Source of the DNA: an uncultured Oscillospiraceae bacterium
Lineage (GTDB): Bacteria; Bacillota; Clostridia; Oscillospirales; Oscillospiraceae
Assembly: GCA_934597175.1 (NCBI GenBank)
Contig: CAKTQR010000005.1
Span: forward strand, 1-64,000
DNA length: 64,000 nt
Reading direction: 5' to 3'
Below, one piece after another: positions 50,779-59,313 of the stretch (position 1 is the stretch's first letter; each line of letters starts with the position of its first letter). The notes under the pieces are model-generated. The model saw nothing but the letters and a program-made list of their open reading frames with translations. It was not told where the DNA came from and did not search any database. The translations under genes and the position numbers were made by a program.

Positions 50779-51288
50779 ATGAGATTGACGCTTAATATCA
50801 CGCAGGACGAGGCGATGCAGCGGCTCAGGGACAAGGTGAACACCGAAAATGAGCCGGAAGCGCTTCTGTTCGGCTTCGGCTGGCAGCTTGAAGAAATGAT
50901 GTACGGGAAAATCAAGGAAAACAGCTTTTGGATATACGACAGGGGCGCGTTTGAGCTCACAAAAAAAGCCCCGTCCAGCGTCCGCCAGATAACCGGCACG
51001 GTCAGCGAGGAAAACGGCAAGGCGGTCGTGGACTACAAGTTCGGGTACACGAAATACAACTACGGCTTCTTTTTGGCGATCTATATCGTTTTGATGGTCT
51101 TGGGCGCTTTGAGAGGCGTTTTCAGTGTCGTGGCAATACTCATTTTCACGGCGTTTTTTGCAGCCGTCATACTGCTTGTGCTGGGCTCGGGCATCCTGTT
51201 CGGACAAGGCTACAAGGAGCGAGCACTTGCGCATTTTCGAGAAATCTTCGCCGACTGCACGGAAAGCACCGACGAGGTGAAGCAATGA
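50779..51288 (+). CDS. Membrane protein of unknown function
   Basis: A 169-residue protein. The first 90 residues are soluble and predicted alpha/beta; two hydrophobic segments follow (YGFFLAIYIVLMVLGALRGV and VVAILIFTAFFAAVILLVLG), then a short charged tail. It starts five bases after the previous frame ends and overlaps the lipoprotein gene by four bases (ATGA). No family is recognised. Confidence 0.75.
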   Translation: MRLTLNITQDEAMQRLRDKVNTENEPEALLFGFGWQLEEMMYGKIKENSFWIYDRGAFELTKKAPSSVRQITGTVSEENGKAVVDYKFGYTKYNYGFFLAIYIVLMVLGALRGVFSVVAILIFTAFFAAVILLVLGSGILFGQGYKERALAHFREIFADCTESTDEVKQ

Positions 51289-52220
51289 TCCGCCGCATGA
51301 TATGCCTGCTGCTTGCATTGGCGGCCTGCGCTGCGCTTGCCGGGTGCGGGTTTTCCGTGAGCTATGACAACACCACACCGGCGCAGGAGCTGGTGAGCGA
51401 GGTGTACGACAGCGAGCTCAAGAACGCACTGGTCGATGAAAACGGCGTGTGCCGCTTCGACACGCTCAAGGAACTTGCCGAGCGCTTCAAGCTCGAGTGC
51501 GTGCGTGCCCCGCAGGAGTACAGGCAGTCGTATGAGCCCTAAGTTGGCGGGAGCCGAACACTATCGGTTTTGACGGGCAGCTTTCCGCTCATGCTTCGCT
51601 AAACCCCTAGTCCATATATCTCCATTATGCCCGTCGGGCTTTATCTTTGCCTGAACGAAAATCTGCTCCGTCAAAACTGCATGGCATCTGTCAGCGATGT
51701 TTTTCGAGGGATTTTCGGCTTTCTTTGGTGAAGATGGGCTGACGCCCATCAAGACAAAAAAGGCGGAAAGCACCGAAAGGGCACGCTGACAGACGATAGG
51801 GTTCGGCTCCCGTCAACTTAAGCGGTGCTGCTGTTTGACGACGGCTCAAGGGCGTTCGTGTTCTTTGACCCCGACAGCTTCGAGATAGCGAAGTGCCTTG
51901 TTGTGGATAAGTTCACGGAGCATGATGCCATGGCCGAAAAGCTCGATGAGCTGCAAAAAAGCAATGCGACATTCGACGAGTGGCGGGCGCTCGAAAAATA
52001 CAGCACCGGCACGAGCACCGCATCGAAAATGCACGGGCATTGCATAGCGGTGAGCGACGGCGTGTTTGCGGTCGTGCTCGGCAACGGCAATAACCCGCAG
52101 GTGAAAATGACGGATTTCATGTCCGACGAGGACTTGTTCGGCACTTCGCTGCCCGATGACCACATCGACTGCGACCTGTACACGGTCTGGCCGCTGCTGC
52201 CGGTGGATAAGGATTTTTGA
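51285..52220 (+). pseudogene. Lipoprotein gene split by repeat family B
   Basis: The first 85 codons encode a lipoprotein: a signal peptide (MIRRMICLLLALAACAALAG) with the lipobox LAGC, then VSEVYDSELKNALVDENGVC. The frame stops at TAA 51540-51542, formed by the first bases of the inserted repeat. After the repeat, the same frame resumes at 51822 and runs to 52220 (VLLFDDGSRAFVFFDPDSFE and DCDLYTVWPLLPVDKDF). Removing exactly 282 bases rejoins the halves into about 217 residues. The lipoprotein as annotated is therefore truncated, and the distal part is unlikely to be translated. Confidence 0.85.
51540..51820. repeat. Structured repeat family B, copy 3, inserted in a lipoprotein gene
   Basis: A 281-bp copy with 20-base ends TAAGTTGGCGGGAGCCGAAC (51540-51559) and GTTCGGCTCCCGTCAACTTA (51801-51820), paired at every position with one G.U. 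Inner stems are CTGTCAGCG/CGCTGACAG (51688-51696/51784-51792) and GATGGGC/GCCCATC (51733-51739/51744-51750); both differ from copies 1 and 2 by paired changes. The flanks are two halves of one gene, which shows that the element moved in. TA at both outer edges would fit a TA target duplication, but this is not certain. Confidence 0.9.
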
Positions 52221-52268
52221 GGAGAAACGAAATATAGAATAAACCAGCGGTCATCTGACAAACGCATA

Positions 52269-52309
52269 AAAACACCAAGGACGGGCATTATGCCCGTCCT
52301 TGGTGTTTT
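52269..52309. terminator. Strong terminator after the split lipoprotein gene
   Basis: A perfect 19-bp stem (52269-52287 with 52291-52309) with a TTA loop, A-run before and T-run after. Confidence 0.9.
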
Positions 52310-53172
52310 AAACTCCGCTCTGGAGAGATTGTGTCAAAATCAAGCGGTCGTTTGTCGAATTCGGCGGGGGAAAATGCGTCAAAGCGGTGTTTTTCGACAA
52401 AAAATGTGCCGAAAGTGGTTACAAACCTATATATTCTCTGCCGAAACTTGTCTAAAAAGGGCGATAGTAACAATAAAGTTACAAACTCAGCCAAATATAG
52501 GCAAAAAAGCGCCGGTTTTCGCATAAATTTCGGCGCAGCTGCGTGTTAAAATGCCCGGTGTCATAACAGGGGCTCGATTCGGCGAAATTTTCTTGCATCG
52601 TGCGCCCGATTTGCAGCGCCCGCCGCATGCGATACAGAGCCCGCCGCATGAAAATGCAGCCGCCTTCAATGCGCCTTGCCGCAGACCTCGCAGGGCGACG
52701 GTGCTTCGCCCAAAATGCCGCAAAATGTTGAAATTACTGACATTTTTCGCCCTGTGCCGCTCTCCGTCGGAGCAAGATCGCTCTGCGGCGAAGCGGCAAC
52801 GCTTTTGCTGCTAACCTCTTTCGAAAAAGTTTTCGACAAACCCTCCGCCGCCTCGGAAAATGCCGCCTGAGGCGGATTTTTGCCCGCCTGAGAGGGGCAT
52901 AAAGAAAGCCGTATAAAGCGTATGGATACAGTTAACTACTTTTTTAACATAAAATGTATTGACATTGTTCGACATAAGATGCAAAATAATAGCATAGTTC
53001 ATCAAATTGTAACATTCTCGCAGTCGAATTATGTCAACAATTTCCTAAGTTGCTCGACAATATTCGTGCGAAAAAAGTATCCGAATATGGTAAATTTATA
53101 TCACAAAAGCGGTTGTTTTTGCTCAAATAATACATAAACGCCATTTCGGCTACTACTGGAGGATAATTAATT
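52310..53172 (+). promoter_or_regulatory. Long non-coding leader of spo0A with four 0A boxes
   Basis: This 860-base stretch has no supported gene. It holds four exact copies of the Spo0A-binding heptamer TGTCGAA/TTCGACA: 52353-52359, 52393-52399, 52832-52838 and 52968-52974. Two single-mismatch copies lie at 53032-53038 and 53053-53059. The fourth lies in the spacer of a likely promoter beginning TTGACA (52959-52964). A hairpin CCGCCT-G-AGGCGG with T-run is at 52863-52880. The last 250 bases are much more AT-rich than the rest. Autoregulation of spo0A is the obvious reading. Confidence 0.65.
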
Positions 53173-53937
53173 ATGGAAACCAAAACCCGTGTACTTATCG
53201 CTGACACAAATGACGATTTCAGGCGGCTGATGACCGAGGTTCTGCGCAACGAGGAGGACATGGAGCTCGTCGGCTGCCTCGGAGACGGTGTCGACGCTCT
53301 CGCCATGGTGGCCGAGACTAAGCCCGATGTGCTGGTGCTCGATCTCATTCTGGCGAAGCTCGACGGCATCGAGGTGCTGCGCCGCCTGCCCGAGGCCAGC
53401 CCTGACACCAAGGGCCTTGTCGTGTCCGGCTTTTACAACGACAAGATCATCACCGAATGTGCTGCTCTGGGTGCGGCGTACTTCGTCACCAAGCCCTGCG
53501 ACATCGTCACTCTGCTCGACCGCATCCGCCAGATCAGTGCGGCGAAGCAGCCGCTCGTGCAGTCAAAGCCCAACGACGCCTCGCTCGAAGCGCTCGTCAC
53601 CGAGATCATCCACGAGATCGGCGTTCCGGCGCACATCAAGGGCTATCAGTATCTGCGTGAGGCGATAATCCTGACCATCAACGACATGGACATCATAAAC
53701 GCCGTCACCAAGGTGCTGTACCCCGAGGTCGCAAAGAAGTTCAACACCACGCCCTCGAGGGTCGAGCGAGCCATCCGGCATGCGATCGAGGTCGCATGGG
53801 ACAGGGGCGACATCGAGGTATTGCAGAAGTTTTTCGGCTACACCGTGTCGAATATAAAGGGCAAGCCCACGAACTCCGAGTTCATCGCCATGATCGCCGA
53901 CTGCCTGAGCCTGCGCCAGAAGCAGGGCGTGCGGTGA
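53173..53937 (+). CDS. spo0A: Sporulation master regulator Spo0A
   Basis: A 254-residue response regulator. The receiver domain (1-125) has acidic residues near D11, the phosphorylated Asp at D57 (VLVLDLI) and the conserved Lys in VTKPCD. The Spo0A-specific DNA-binding domain (about 140-250) is clear from [38 protein letters not shown] and [13 protein letters not shown]. Phosphorylated Spo0A binds 0A boxes and starts sporulation. GGAGG lies ten bases before the ATG. It is followed by a terminator, and the usual neighbour spoIVB is absent from the window. Its presence implies an endospore-forming lineage. Confidence 0.96.
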   Translation: METKTRVLIADTNDDFRRLMTEVLRNEEDMELVGCLGDGVDALAMVAETKPDVLVLDLILAKLDGIEVLRRLPEASPDTKGLVVSGFYNDKIITECAALGAAYFVTKPCDIVTLLDRIRQISAAKQPLVQSKPNDASLEALVTEIIHEIGVPAHIKGYQYLREAIILTINDMDIINAVTKVLYPEVAKKFNTTPSRVERAIRHAIEVAWDRGDIEVLQKFFGYTVSNIKGKPTNSEFIAMIADCLSLRQKQGVR

Positions 53938-54057
53938 GGGAAGATAGCAGCACCGATGTGTGCAGCTTTGCGTGAATCTGAGCTGCGCCGATAAACCCCA
54001 CAAAAGTACGAATGATTTTTGCCGACCGAGCCTATAAATCGTTCTGCATATAGCAAT

Positions 54058-54105
54058 AAACTCTCTTGATCAATCGGGAAATACCGATAGTCAGGAGAGT
54101 TTTTT
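54058..54105 (+). terminator. Terminator downstream of spo0A
   Basis: AAACTCTCTTGA (54058-54069) pairs with TCAGGAGAGTTTTTT (54091-54105), with an inner CGG/CCG stem. It lies 120 bases after spo0A; the gap between them shows nothing. Confidence 0.75.
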
Positions 54106-54146
54106 GCCATATCATTATTCTGTTCTGACGGACTGCGTAATATTAG

Positions 54147-54362
54147 GGCAGCTCCCAATCGCTGAGGAGGCTGTCGACCGACAAGACCGAGATAGTCAAG
54201 ACCATCGTTCCGCTCGTCATGACCGTCGACCCGTCGCTTGAATTTGAAGAAGCAAAGAGCGTTGCGGTGAAATTCTTCGACGACCCGTACACACATAACG
54301 GGATCAGATACGCCTTTGCCCGCTACGCAGGGACATATTACATGAACATCAGCATCAAATGA
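54147..54362 (+). pseudogene. Open fragment of an unrecognised gene
   Basis: An open frame of 71 codons without a usable start codon ends at TGA 54360-54362. It encodes LSTDKTEIVKTIVPLVMTVD, then FEEAKSVAVKFFDDPYTHNG and YAGTYYMNISIK. The composition looks like real protein, so this is probably the 3' remnant of a lost gene. I do not recognise it. The rest of the 550-base gap to larB is non-coding; a TATTAT-type -10 at 54443-54448 may serve larB. Confidence 0.4.
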
Positions 54363-54485
54363 ACGCAAAACGCCGCCTGCCGAGCAGAAATCGGCGGGCG
54401 GTGATTTGCGCTCGGATATATTTGCAGGCGGCGGGGGAGTGTGGTATTATTAGCTCAAGATCAAAAGTTATAGATGGTGAAGACA

Positions 54486-55238
54486 ATGGACAAACACGAA
54501 CTTACAGAGCTGCTAAACCATGTCGCCGACGGGAGCTTGAGTCCCGACGATGCGGCGCTTAAACTTAAAATGCAGCCGTTTCAGGAGATCGGCGACTACG
54601 CCAAGGTCGACTGCCACCGGGGCATCCGCCAAGGCGTGCCGGAGGTCATATACGGCGAGGGCAAGGCCAAGGAGCACATCCTCGGCATCGCAAAGGCGAT
54701 GCTAAAAAACAAGCAGCAGACCGTGCTCATAACCCGCCTGACCGAGGAGGCGGCGGAGTTTATAAAGACCGAGCTTCCGCTTGAGTACAACAGCATGGCA
54801 CGCATCGGCATAATCGGTCAAATGCCCGAGCCGAGCGGCAAGGGGCGCATCGTCATCGCCACCGGCGGCACGAGCGATATCCCTGTCGCCGAGGAGGCTG
54901 CCATGACCGCCGAAGCGCTGGGCAACGATGTCCTGCGCCTGTACGATGTGGGCGTTTCGGGTATACACAGGCTGCTTGCGAACATGGACACCGTCATGAG
55001 TGCCCGTGTCATCGTCGCCGTTGCGGGCATGGAGGGTGCGCTGCCGTCGGTCATCGGCGGACTTGCCGACTGCCCGGTAATCGCCGTCCCCACGAGCGTG
55101 GGCTACGGTGCGTCGTTCGGCGGCGTTGCGGCGCTTCTGAGCATGCTCAACTCCTGCGCAAGCGGCATGTCGGTCGTCAACATCGACAACGGCTTCGGCG
55201 CAGGCTATCTCGCCAGCATGATAAACCACCTTGACTGA
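54486..55238 (+). CDS. larB: Nickel-pincer cofactor biosynthesis protein LarB
   Basis: A 250-residue enzyme of the AIR-carboxylase-like family that carboxylates and dephosphorylates nicotinic acid adenine dinucleotide to give pyridinium-3,5-biscarboxylic acid mononucleotide. Recognisable parts are CHRGIRQGVPEVIYGEGKAK, IATGGTSDIPVAEEA and the carboxylase-like core ALPSVIGGLADCPVIAVPTS. The start at 54486 has GGTGA five bases upstream; ATG 54474 is possible. It leads larB-larE-larC, the full set for the cofactor of lactate racemase-type enzymes. No larA-type apoenzyme is in the window. Confidence 0.95.
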   Translation: MDKHELTELLNHVADGSLSPDDAALKLKMQPFQEIGDYAKVDCHRGIRQGVPEVIYGEGKAKEHILGIAKAMLKNKQQTVLITRLTEEAAEFIKTELPLEYNSMARIGIIGQMPEPSGKGRIVIATGGTSDIPVAEEAAMTAEALGNDVLRLYDVGVSGIHRLLANMDTVMSARVIVAVAGMEGALPSVIGGLADCPVIAVPTSVGYGASFGGVAALLSMLNSCASGMSVVNIDNGFGAGYLASMINHLD

Positions 55239-55239
55239 T

Positions 55240-55995
55240 ATGACACTCAAAGAATTTTTCACCGAACACAACAAAATTGCGCTCGCCTTTTCCGGCGGCG
55301 CTGACTCGTCATACCTGCTGTACGCCGCCGCTGCCTGCGGAGCGGATGTGCAGCCGTACTATGTAAAATCGCAGTTTCAGCCGGAGTTTGAGCACGAGGA
55401 CGCACGGCGGCTGGCTGCCGGGCTGGGCGTTGCGCTGCGGGAGATAAGCGTCGATGTGTTGCAGTTTGACGAGGTGACGGACAACCCTTCAAACCGCTGC
55501 TATTACTGCAAAAAGCGCATCATGGGCGCTATCCGCAAAGCCGCAGCCGCCGACGGCTATGACACGATAATCGACGGCACGAATGCAAGCGATGACGGCG
55601 GTGACCGCCCGGGCATGCGGGTGCTCACAGAGGAGCACATCCTCTCCCCGCTGCGCATGTGCGGCATAACGAAGGCCGAGCTGCGCAGACTCTCGCACGA
55701 GGCGGGGCTGTTTACATGGGATAAGCCCGCCTACGCCTGCCTTGCGACCCGTGTCCCGACAGGGGAGCGAATAACCGCCGAAAAGCTTGCGGCGGTCGAG
55801 CGTAGCGAGGCATACCTGTTCTCCCTCGGCTTTACCGATTTCCGTGTGCGCCTGCGTGACGGCGGTGCACTGCTGCAAATTACCGAAAAGCAGCACGATA
55901 GAGCGGAAAATGAATTTGAAGCGATAAAGGCGGAGCTGTCAAAGTGTTTTACCGCTGTGAAACTTGACCCGAAAGCGAGGGCGGAAAGCAAATGA
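55240..55995 (+). CDS. larE: Sulfur transferase LarE, three-cysteine (Fe-S) type
   Basis: A 251-residue PP-loop ATPase (SGGADSS at 18-24) that adenylates the pyridinium carboxylates and turns them into thiocarboxylates. It has C87-x2-C90 (NRCYYCK) and C167 (AYACLATR). This three-cysteine set marks LarE proteins that hold a [4Fe-4S] cluster and can act repeatedly, unlike the single-cysteine sacrificial type. The ATG lies one base after the larB stop, without a clear ribosome-binding site, so translation is probably coupled. The stop overlaps larC. Confidence 0.94.
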   Translation: MTLKEFFTEHNKIALAFSGGADSSYLLYAAAACGADVQPYYVKSQFQPEFEHEDARRLAAGLGVALREISVDVLQFDEVTDNPSNRCYYCKKRIMGAIRKAAAADGYDTIIDGTNASDDGGDRPGMRVLTEEHILSPLRMCGITKAELRRLSHEAGLFTWDKPAYACLATRVPTGERITAEKLAAVERSEAYLFSLGFTDFRVRLRDGGALLQITEKQHDRAENEFEAIKAELSKCFTAVKLDPKARAESK

Positions 55996-57164
55996 AAACG
56001 CTGTATATAGACTGCGCCATGGGCTGCGCCGGAGACATGCTCACGGCTGCGCTGCTGGAGCTGCTCCCGGACCGTGACGGCTTTATCGAGCGCATGAACG
56101 ATGCCCTCGGCGGCAGGGCGGTGCTCTCGGCAAGGCCCGACAGAAAATGCGGCGTCATGGGAACGCATGTGACGGTGCTCATAAACGGCGACGAGGAGGG
56201 CGAGCCCGAGCGGCATCACCACGCCCACACGAGCGTCGCCGAGATAATGGAGTTTATAGACACCGTGCCGCTTGCGGATGCGGTGAAGCAAAACGCAAAG
56301 GCGGTGTATTCGCTCATTGCCGAGACCGAGAGCAGCGTTCATGGTGAGCCAGTAGAAAACATTCATTTCCATGAGGTCGGCTCACTTAACGCACTGGCGG
56401 ATGTGCTGAGCGTGTGCGAGCTCATGCATGAGCTTGCGCCGGAAAGGGTGCTCGCCTCGCCCGTGAATGTCGGCTCGGGCTTTGTGAAGTGTGCGCACGG
56501 CGTGCTGCCCGTGCCCGTCCCGGCGACGGAGCTCATTTTGCGTGGCGTGCCGATATATTCCGGGCAGATAAAGTCCGAGCTGTGCACCCCGACGGGCGCT
56601 GCGCTGCTGCGGCATTTTGTCTCCGAATACGGCCCGATGCCGGTGCTCAGGGTCGAGCGTGCCGGCTGCGGCACGGGCAAAAAGGACTTCGAGGTCGCAA
56701 ATATTGTGCGTGTCCTGCTCGGTGAGACGCAAGACCCGCACGAACAGATAATCGAGCTTGCCTGCAATCTCGACGACATGACCCCCGAGGCGCTTGCCTT
56801 TGCGATGGAGGAGCTTTTTGAGCTCGGTGCGCCGGATGTGTATTTCACCAATATCGGCATGAAAAAGAGCCGTCCGGGCGTGATGCTCACCTGCATGTGC
56901 CGTGAGCAGCAGCGTGACGAAATGCTGCGCTGCATTTTTAAGCACACGACCACCCTCGGCGTGCGTGAATATGTGTGCAACAGATACAGCCTTGACCGCA
57001 GCATTGAGACCGTGCAGACCCGCTACGGCGCTGTGAGCATAAAATCCGCCGCCGGCTACGGCGTTAAGCGCAGCAAGCCCGAGTACGACGACCTTGCCCG
57101 CCTCGCCCGGGAAAACGACACCACACTTGCCGAGATACGCTCGGCGATATGCGATGAATCCTGA
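55992..57164 (+). CDS. larC: Nickel insertion protein LarC
   Basis: A 390-residue cyclometallase that inserts nickel into the bisthiocarboxylate pincer, using CTP. The start MKTLYIDCAMGCAGDMLTAA is typical. A histidine stretch (ERHHHAHT, near residue 75) fits metal loading, and GMKKSRPGVMLTCM marks the LarC2 part. Here LarC1 and LarC2 are one continuous frame, unlike the programmed frameshift described for Lactobacillus plantarum. ATGA overlap with larE and a terminator afterwards. Confidence 0.95.
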   Translation: MKTLYIDCAMGCAGDMLTAALLELLPDRDGFIERMNDALGGRAVLSARPDRKCGVMGTHVTVLINGDEEGEPERHHHAHTSVAEIMEFIDTVPLADAVKQNAKAVYSLIAETESSVHGEPVENIHFHEVGSLNALADVLSVCELMHELAPERVLASPVNVGSGFVKCAHGVLPVPVPATELILRGVPIYSGQIKSELCTPTGAALLRHFVSEYGPMPVLRVERAGCGTGKKDFEVANIVRVLLGETQDPHEQIIELACNLDDMTPEALAFAMEELFELGAPDVYFTNIGMKKSRPGVMLTCMCREQQRDEMLRCIFKHTTTLGVREYVCNRYSLDRSIETVQTRYGAVSIKSAAGYGVKRSKPEYDDLARLARENDTTLAEIRSAICDES

Positions 57165-57185
57165 TTTTTAATTACCGAAATGACA

Positions 57186-57213
57186 AAACCCGGACAAAAC
57201 TGTCCGGGTTTTT
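57186..57213 (+). terminator. Terminator of the lar operon
   Basis: AAACCCGGACA (57186-57196), AAAC loop, TGTCCGGGTTTTT (57201-57213). Confidence 0.9.
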
Positions 57214-57473
57214 GCTATGGTTTTATACAAAGCCTATGTCTTTTACGGTGAGCTCCGTGCCGTGCAGCCGCTATTGCCGCACGCATTTTGAGCTGTACCG
57301 CCGCTTTGTCCCGGGGGTGAGCGACGAGGGGCTGTTTGCCGATTTTGAGAGCACGATGTGCGATGTTTTCTGCGCAAAGCTGCTTTTCGAGGGCAAAGAC
57401 CCCGGCAGCTTCATCGGTCAGATACACTCCGGCGTCAGCAAGGGCGTGAAGCTCTCGATAGAGATACTGAATA
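57214..57473. other. Spacer without a supported gene, possible gene remnant
   Basis: The plus strand is open here with plausible protein-like sequence (FVPGVSDEGLFADFESTMCD and GSFIGQIHSGVSKGVKLSIE). It has no start signal and runs on into the terminator of the opposite gene, so it is most likely the relic of a lost gene or chance. I cannot assign it. Confidence 0.35.
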
Positions 57474-57508
57474 AAAAATGGGCCTGCTTTTTCGGCAGGC
57501 TCATTTTT
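57474..57508 (-). terminator. Terminator of the XRE membrane-regulator gene
   Basis: AAAAATGGGCCTGC and GGCAGGCTCATTTTT form a long stem with a T-rich loop just after the stop at 57519 on the minus strand. Confidence 0.8.
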
Positions 57509-57518
57509 GATGTCTATC

Positions 57519-58403
57519 TTATTTCCCGAATTCGACGGAGAAGTAGCAGGCGTAGTCGTTGGCGGGGGCGGTGGATTGGCCGTATTCGTCGATGACGGAG
57601 GTGTAGACACGCTCCTTGCCGCAGACGAGGGCGAAAAGCCCCATCTCGGTGTCGTATTCAATGGGCGTTTTGCCCGCTAATCCGAGCATCGTGCGCATGT
57701 TGAACTCATCCTTATCGGCATCGGTGAAGATGGGGATATCCAGCGAGCCGCTGCCGGCGGAGATGAACTTGACGGTGGAGTGTTCAACATCCGGCACGAA
57801 AAGCAGCTTGCCGCTTTTGGGCGAGCCGAGGGGCTCGTAGCCGATCGAGCCTATCGTGTCCTTGCTCACGAGCTTGCCGGCGACATACTCATAGCGGAAA
57901 AGTGTCAGAGTCTTATATTTATCGCTCGTTTTATAATCGTAGACGAGCGCACCGTCAGGACCGGAGAGCAGCTTGACGGTCTCCATCTCGACGCTTTTGG
58001 CATTGCTGACGGGGTAGATGCAGTTTTGCGGCCAATACTCATTGACGAGCATCACGCCGATGACCGACAGTGCGATTATCGACACGACCAGCAGGATACC
58101 GATGACGGATTTGAGCTTTTTCTGCCGGTGCTTGCTGGCGGTGGCGACGCCGATGATGTTCTCCTCGGACTTTTGCACCACGCTCTCCTGCGGGATATCC
58201 TCACCGGCGAGAAATTCGTTGATGCTGATGCCGAGGATGCCGCACAGATCCGAGTACAGCGCCACATCCGGCAGGCACACGCCCCGCTCCCACTTGGACA
58301 CCGACTTGTCGCTCATGCCGAGCTTATCGGCAAGCTGCCGCTGGGTAAGCCCTAAGTCCTTGCGCTTGCCTGCTATATATTTGCCTATCTTAATTAGATC
58401 CAT
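57519..58403 (-). CDS. XRE-type regulator with membrane anchor and extracytoplasmic domain
   Basis: A 294-residue protein. An N-terminal cro/CI HTH (residues 4-62, LTQRQLADKLGMSDKSVSKW) is followed by a linker, one membrane segment (VIGILLVVSIIALSVIGVML, about 99-118) and a 170-residue outside domain that I do not recognise. The layout suggests a one-component sensor that couples an outside signal to DNA binding, or anchors its target promoter at the membrane. AAAGGAGG precedes the ATG. It is monocistronic; the target is unknown. Confidence 0.85.
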   Translation of the reverse strand: MDLIKIGKYIAGKRKDLGLTQRQLADKLGMSDKSVSKWERGVCLPDVALYSDLCGILGISINEFLAGEDIPQESVVQKSEENIIGVATASKHRQKKLKSVIGILLVVSIIALSVIGVMLVNEYWPQNCIYPVSNAKSVEMETVKLLSGPDGALVYDYKTSDKYKTLTLFRYEYVAGKLVSKDTIGSIGYEPLGSPKSGKLLFVPDVEHSTVKFISAGSGSLDIPIFTDADKDEFNMRTMLGLAGKTPIEYDTEMGLFALVCGKERVYTSVIDEYGQSTAPANDYACYFSVEFGK

Positions 58404-58537
58404 GTTGAAACCTCCTTTTGCTGAGGTGAGAATATAACTTTTGCCGCAGCAAATACACCCCTCGGAAGTAGAATTGTCTCCATAGTACCACGAAACTGCC
58501 GACAGGTGCGAGTGCTTTCGGAAAAATATTTAGGCTA

Positions 58538-58565
58538 TTGAAATTGTTGGCGGTTTTGGTATAAT
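58538..58565 (+). promoter_or_regulatory. Promoter of the Cys-rich hypothetical gene
   Basis: TTGAAA (58538-58543), 16 bases, TATAAT (58560-58565). The 86-base leader to the start at 58652 has no clear structure. Confidence 0.75.
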
Positions 58566-58651
58566 ACAAGTATGTTGTTTATGCATTTGCAGTTATCCTT
58601 TGTTAGCATGTCAGGCTGCTGTTGCAGCACTTATTAACGGAGGTTGTAAAA

Positions 58652-59302
58652 ATGAAGAACAACGAAAAAGAAAAAGCCCGACTGGAAGCGGAGAAAAACT
58701 TCATGCGGATGCATCCGGAAGAAGCAGAGACCGTTGAGAGATGCTATGGGAAAAAGGTGATCGTGCAGACATACGACGGGATAATCAATTTTAACCCCGA
58801 CAGCATGCGCGACCTCGTAGGCGCACAGAAGCTCACCTATGACGAGTACCTCGATGTGCAGATAAGGTCTTTTGGAAAGATACGAGGCTGGTTTGCGGCC
58901 TGTTATTATAACATCCCGCTCGGCTTCAAAGGGCGCATCGAGAAGAAGACAGAGAAGCATGTCTGTTTTGAACGCATAACGGGCACGGGAATGTACCCCG
59001 ACGGCGAATGTTTTGACGGCAAGGCAGACCATGTCTGGATGGATGTTGACGGATTTGAGGAATACTCCGTGGGCGACAGCGTCTCGTTTCATGCCGAGGT
59101 ATACCGCTATGTCAAAACGGGAAACGGGAAGCAAATCGACTTCGGCTTGAGAGCTCCGACACAGATAGAGCGGATAGCGCCTTACGAGCTGCCTTCGGAC
59201 GATGAACTGATGCGGCAGACAATGCGGGAAATTGCTTGCGAGACCTGCTTTTTGAGCGAGCAGTGCAACAGAGTGTTCTGCATGCTCGATGGCGCAAAGT
59301 GA
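58652..59302 (+). CDS. Hypothetical protein with C-terminal cysteine cluster
   Basis: A 216-residue soluble protein of unknown function. The N-terminus is a highly charged helix. The centre is beta-rich (GFKGRIEKKTEKHVCFERIT and SVGDSVSFHAEVYRYVKTGN), like a small OB-type or barrel domain. The end carries C-x2-C-x5-C-x4-C (CETCFLSEQCNRVFC), which could bind zinc or an iron-sulfur cluster. GGAGG lies ten bases before the ATG. A small acidic gene follows 11 bases later. Confidence 0.75.
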   Translation: MKNNEKEKARLEAEKNFMRMHPEEAETVERCYGKKVIVQTYDGIINFNPDSMRDLVGAQKLTYDEYLDVQIRSFGKIRGWFAACYYNIPLGFKGRIEKKTEKHVCFERITGTGMYPDGECFDGKADHVWMDVDGFEEYSVGDSVSFHAEVYRYVKTGNGKQIDFGLRAPTQIERIAPYELPSDDELMRQTMREIACETCFLSEQCNRVFCMLDGAK

Positions 59303-59313
59303 GGGCAGGGTTT

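Noticed and set aside
57215..57661. A minus-strand frame running from the XRE gene's 3' part into the spacer
   Set aside because: It overlaps the clearly coding XRE gene in another frame, passes through its terminator and has a Ser/Pro/Thr-rich composition without a family match.
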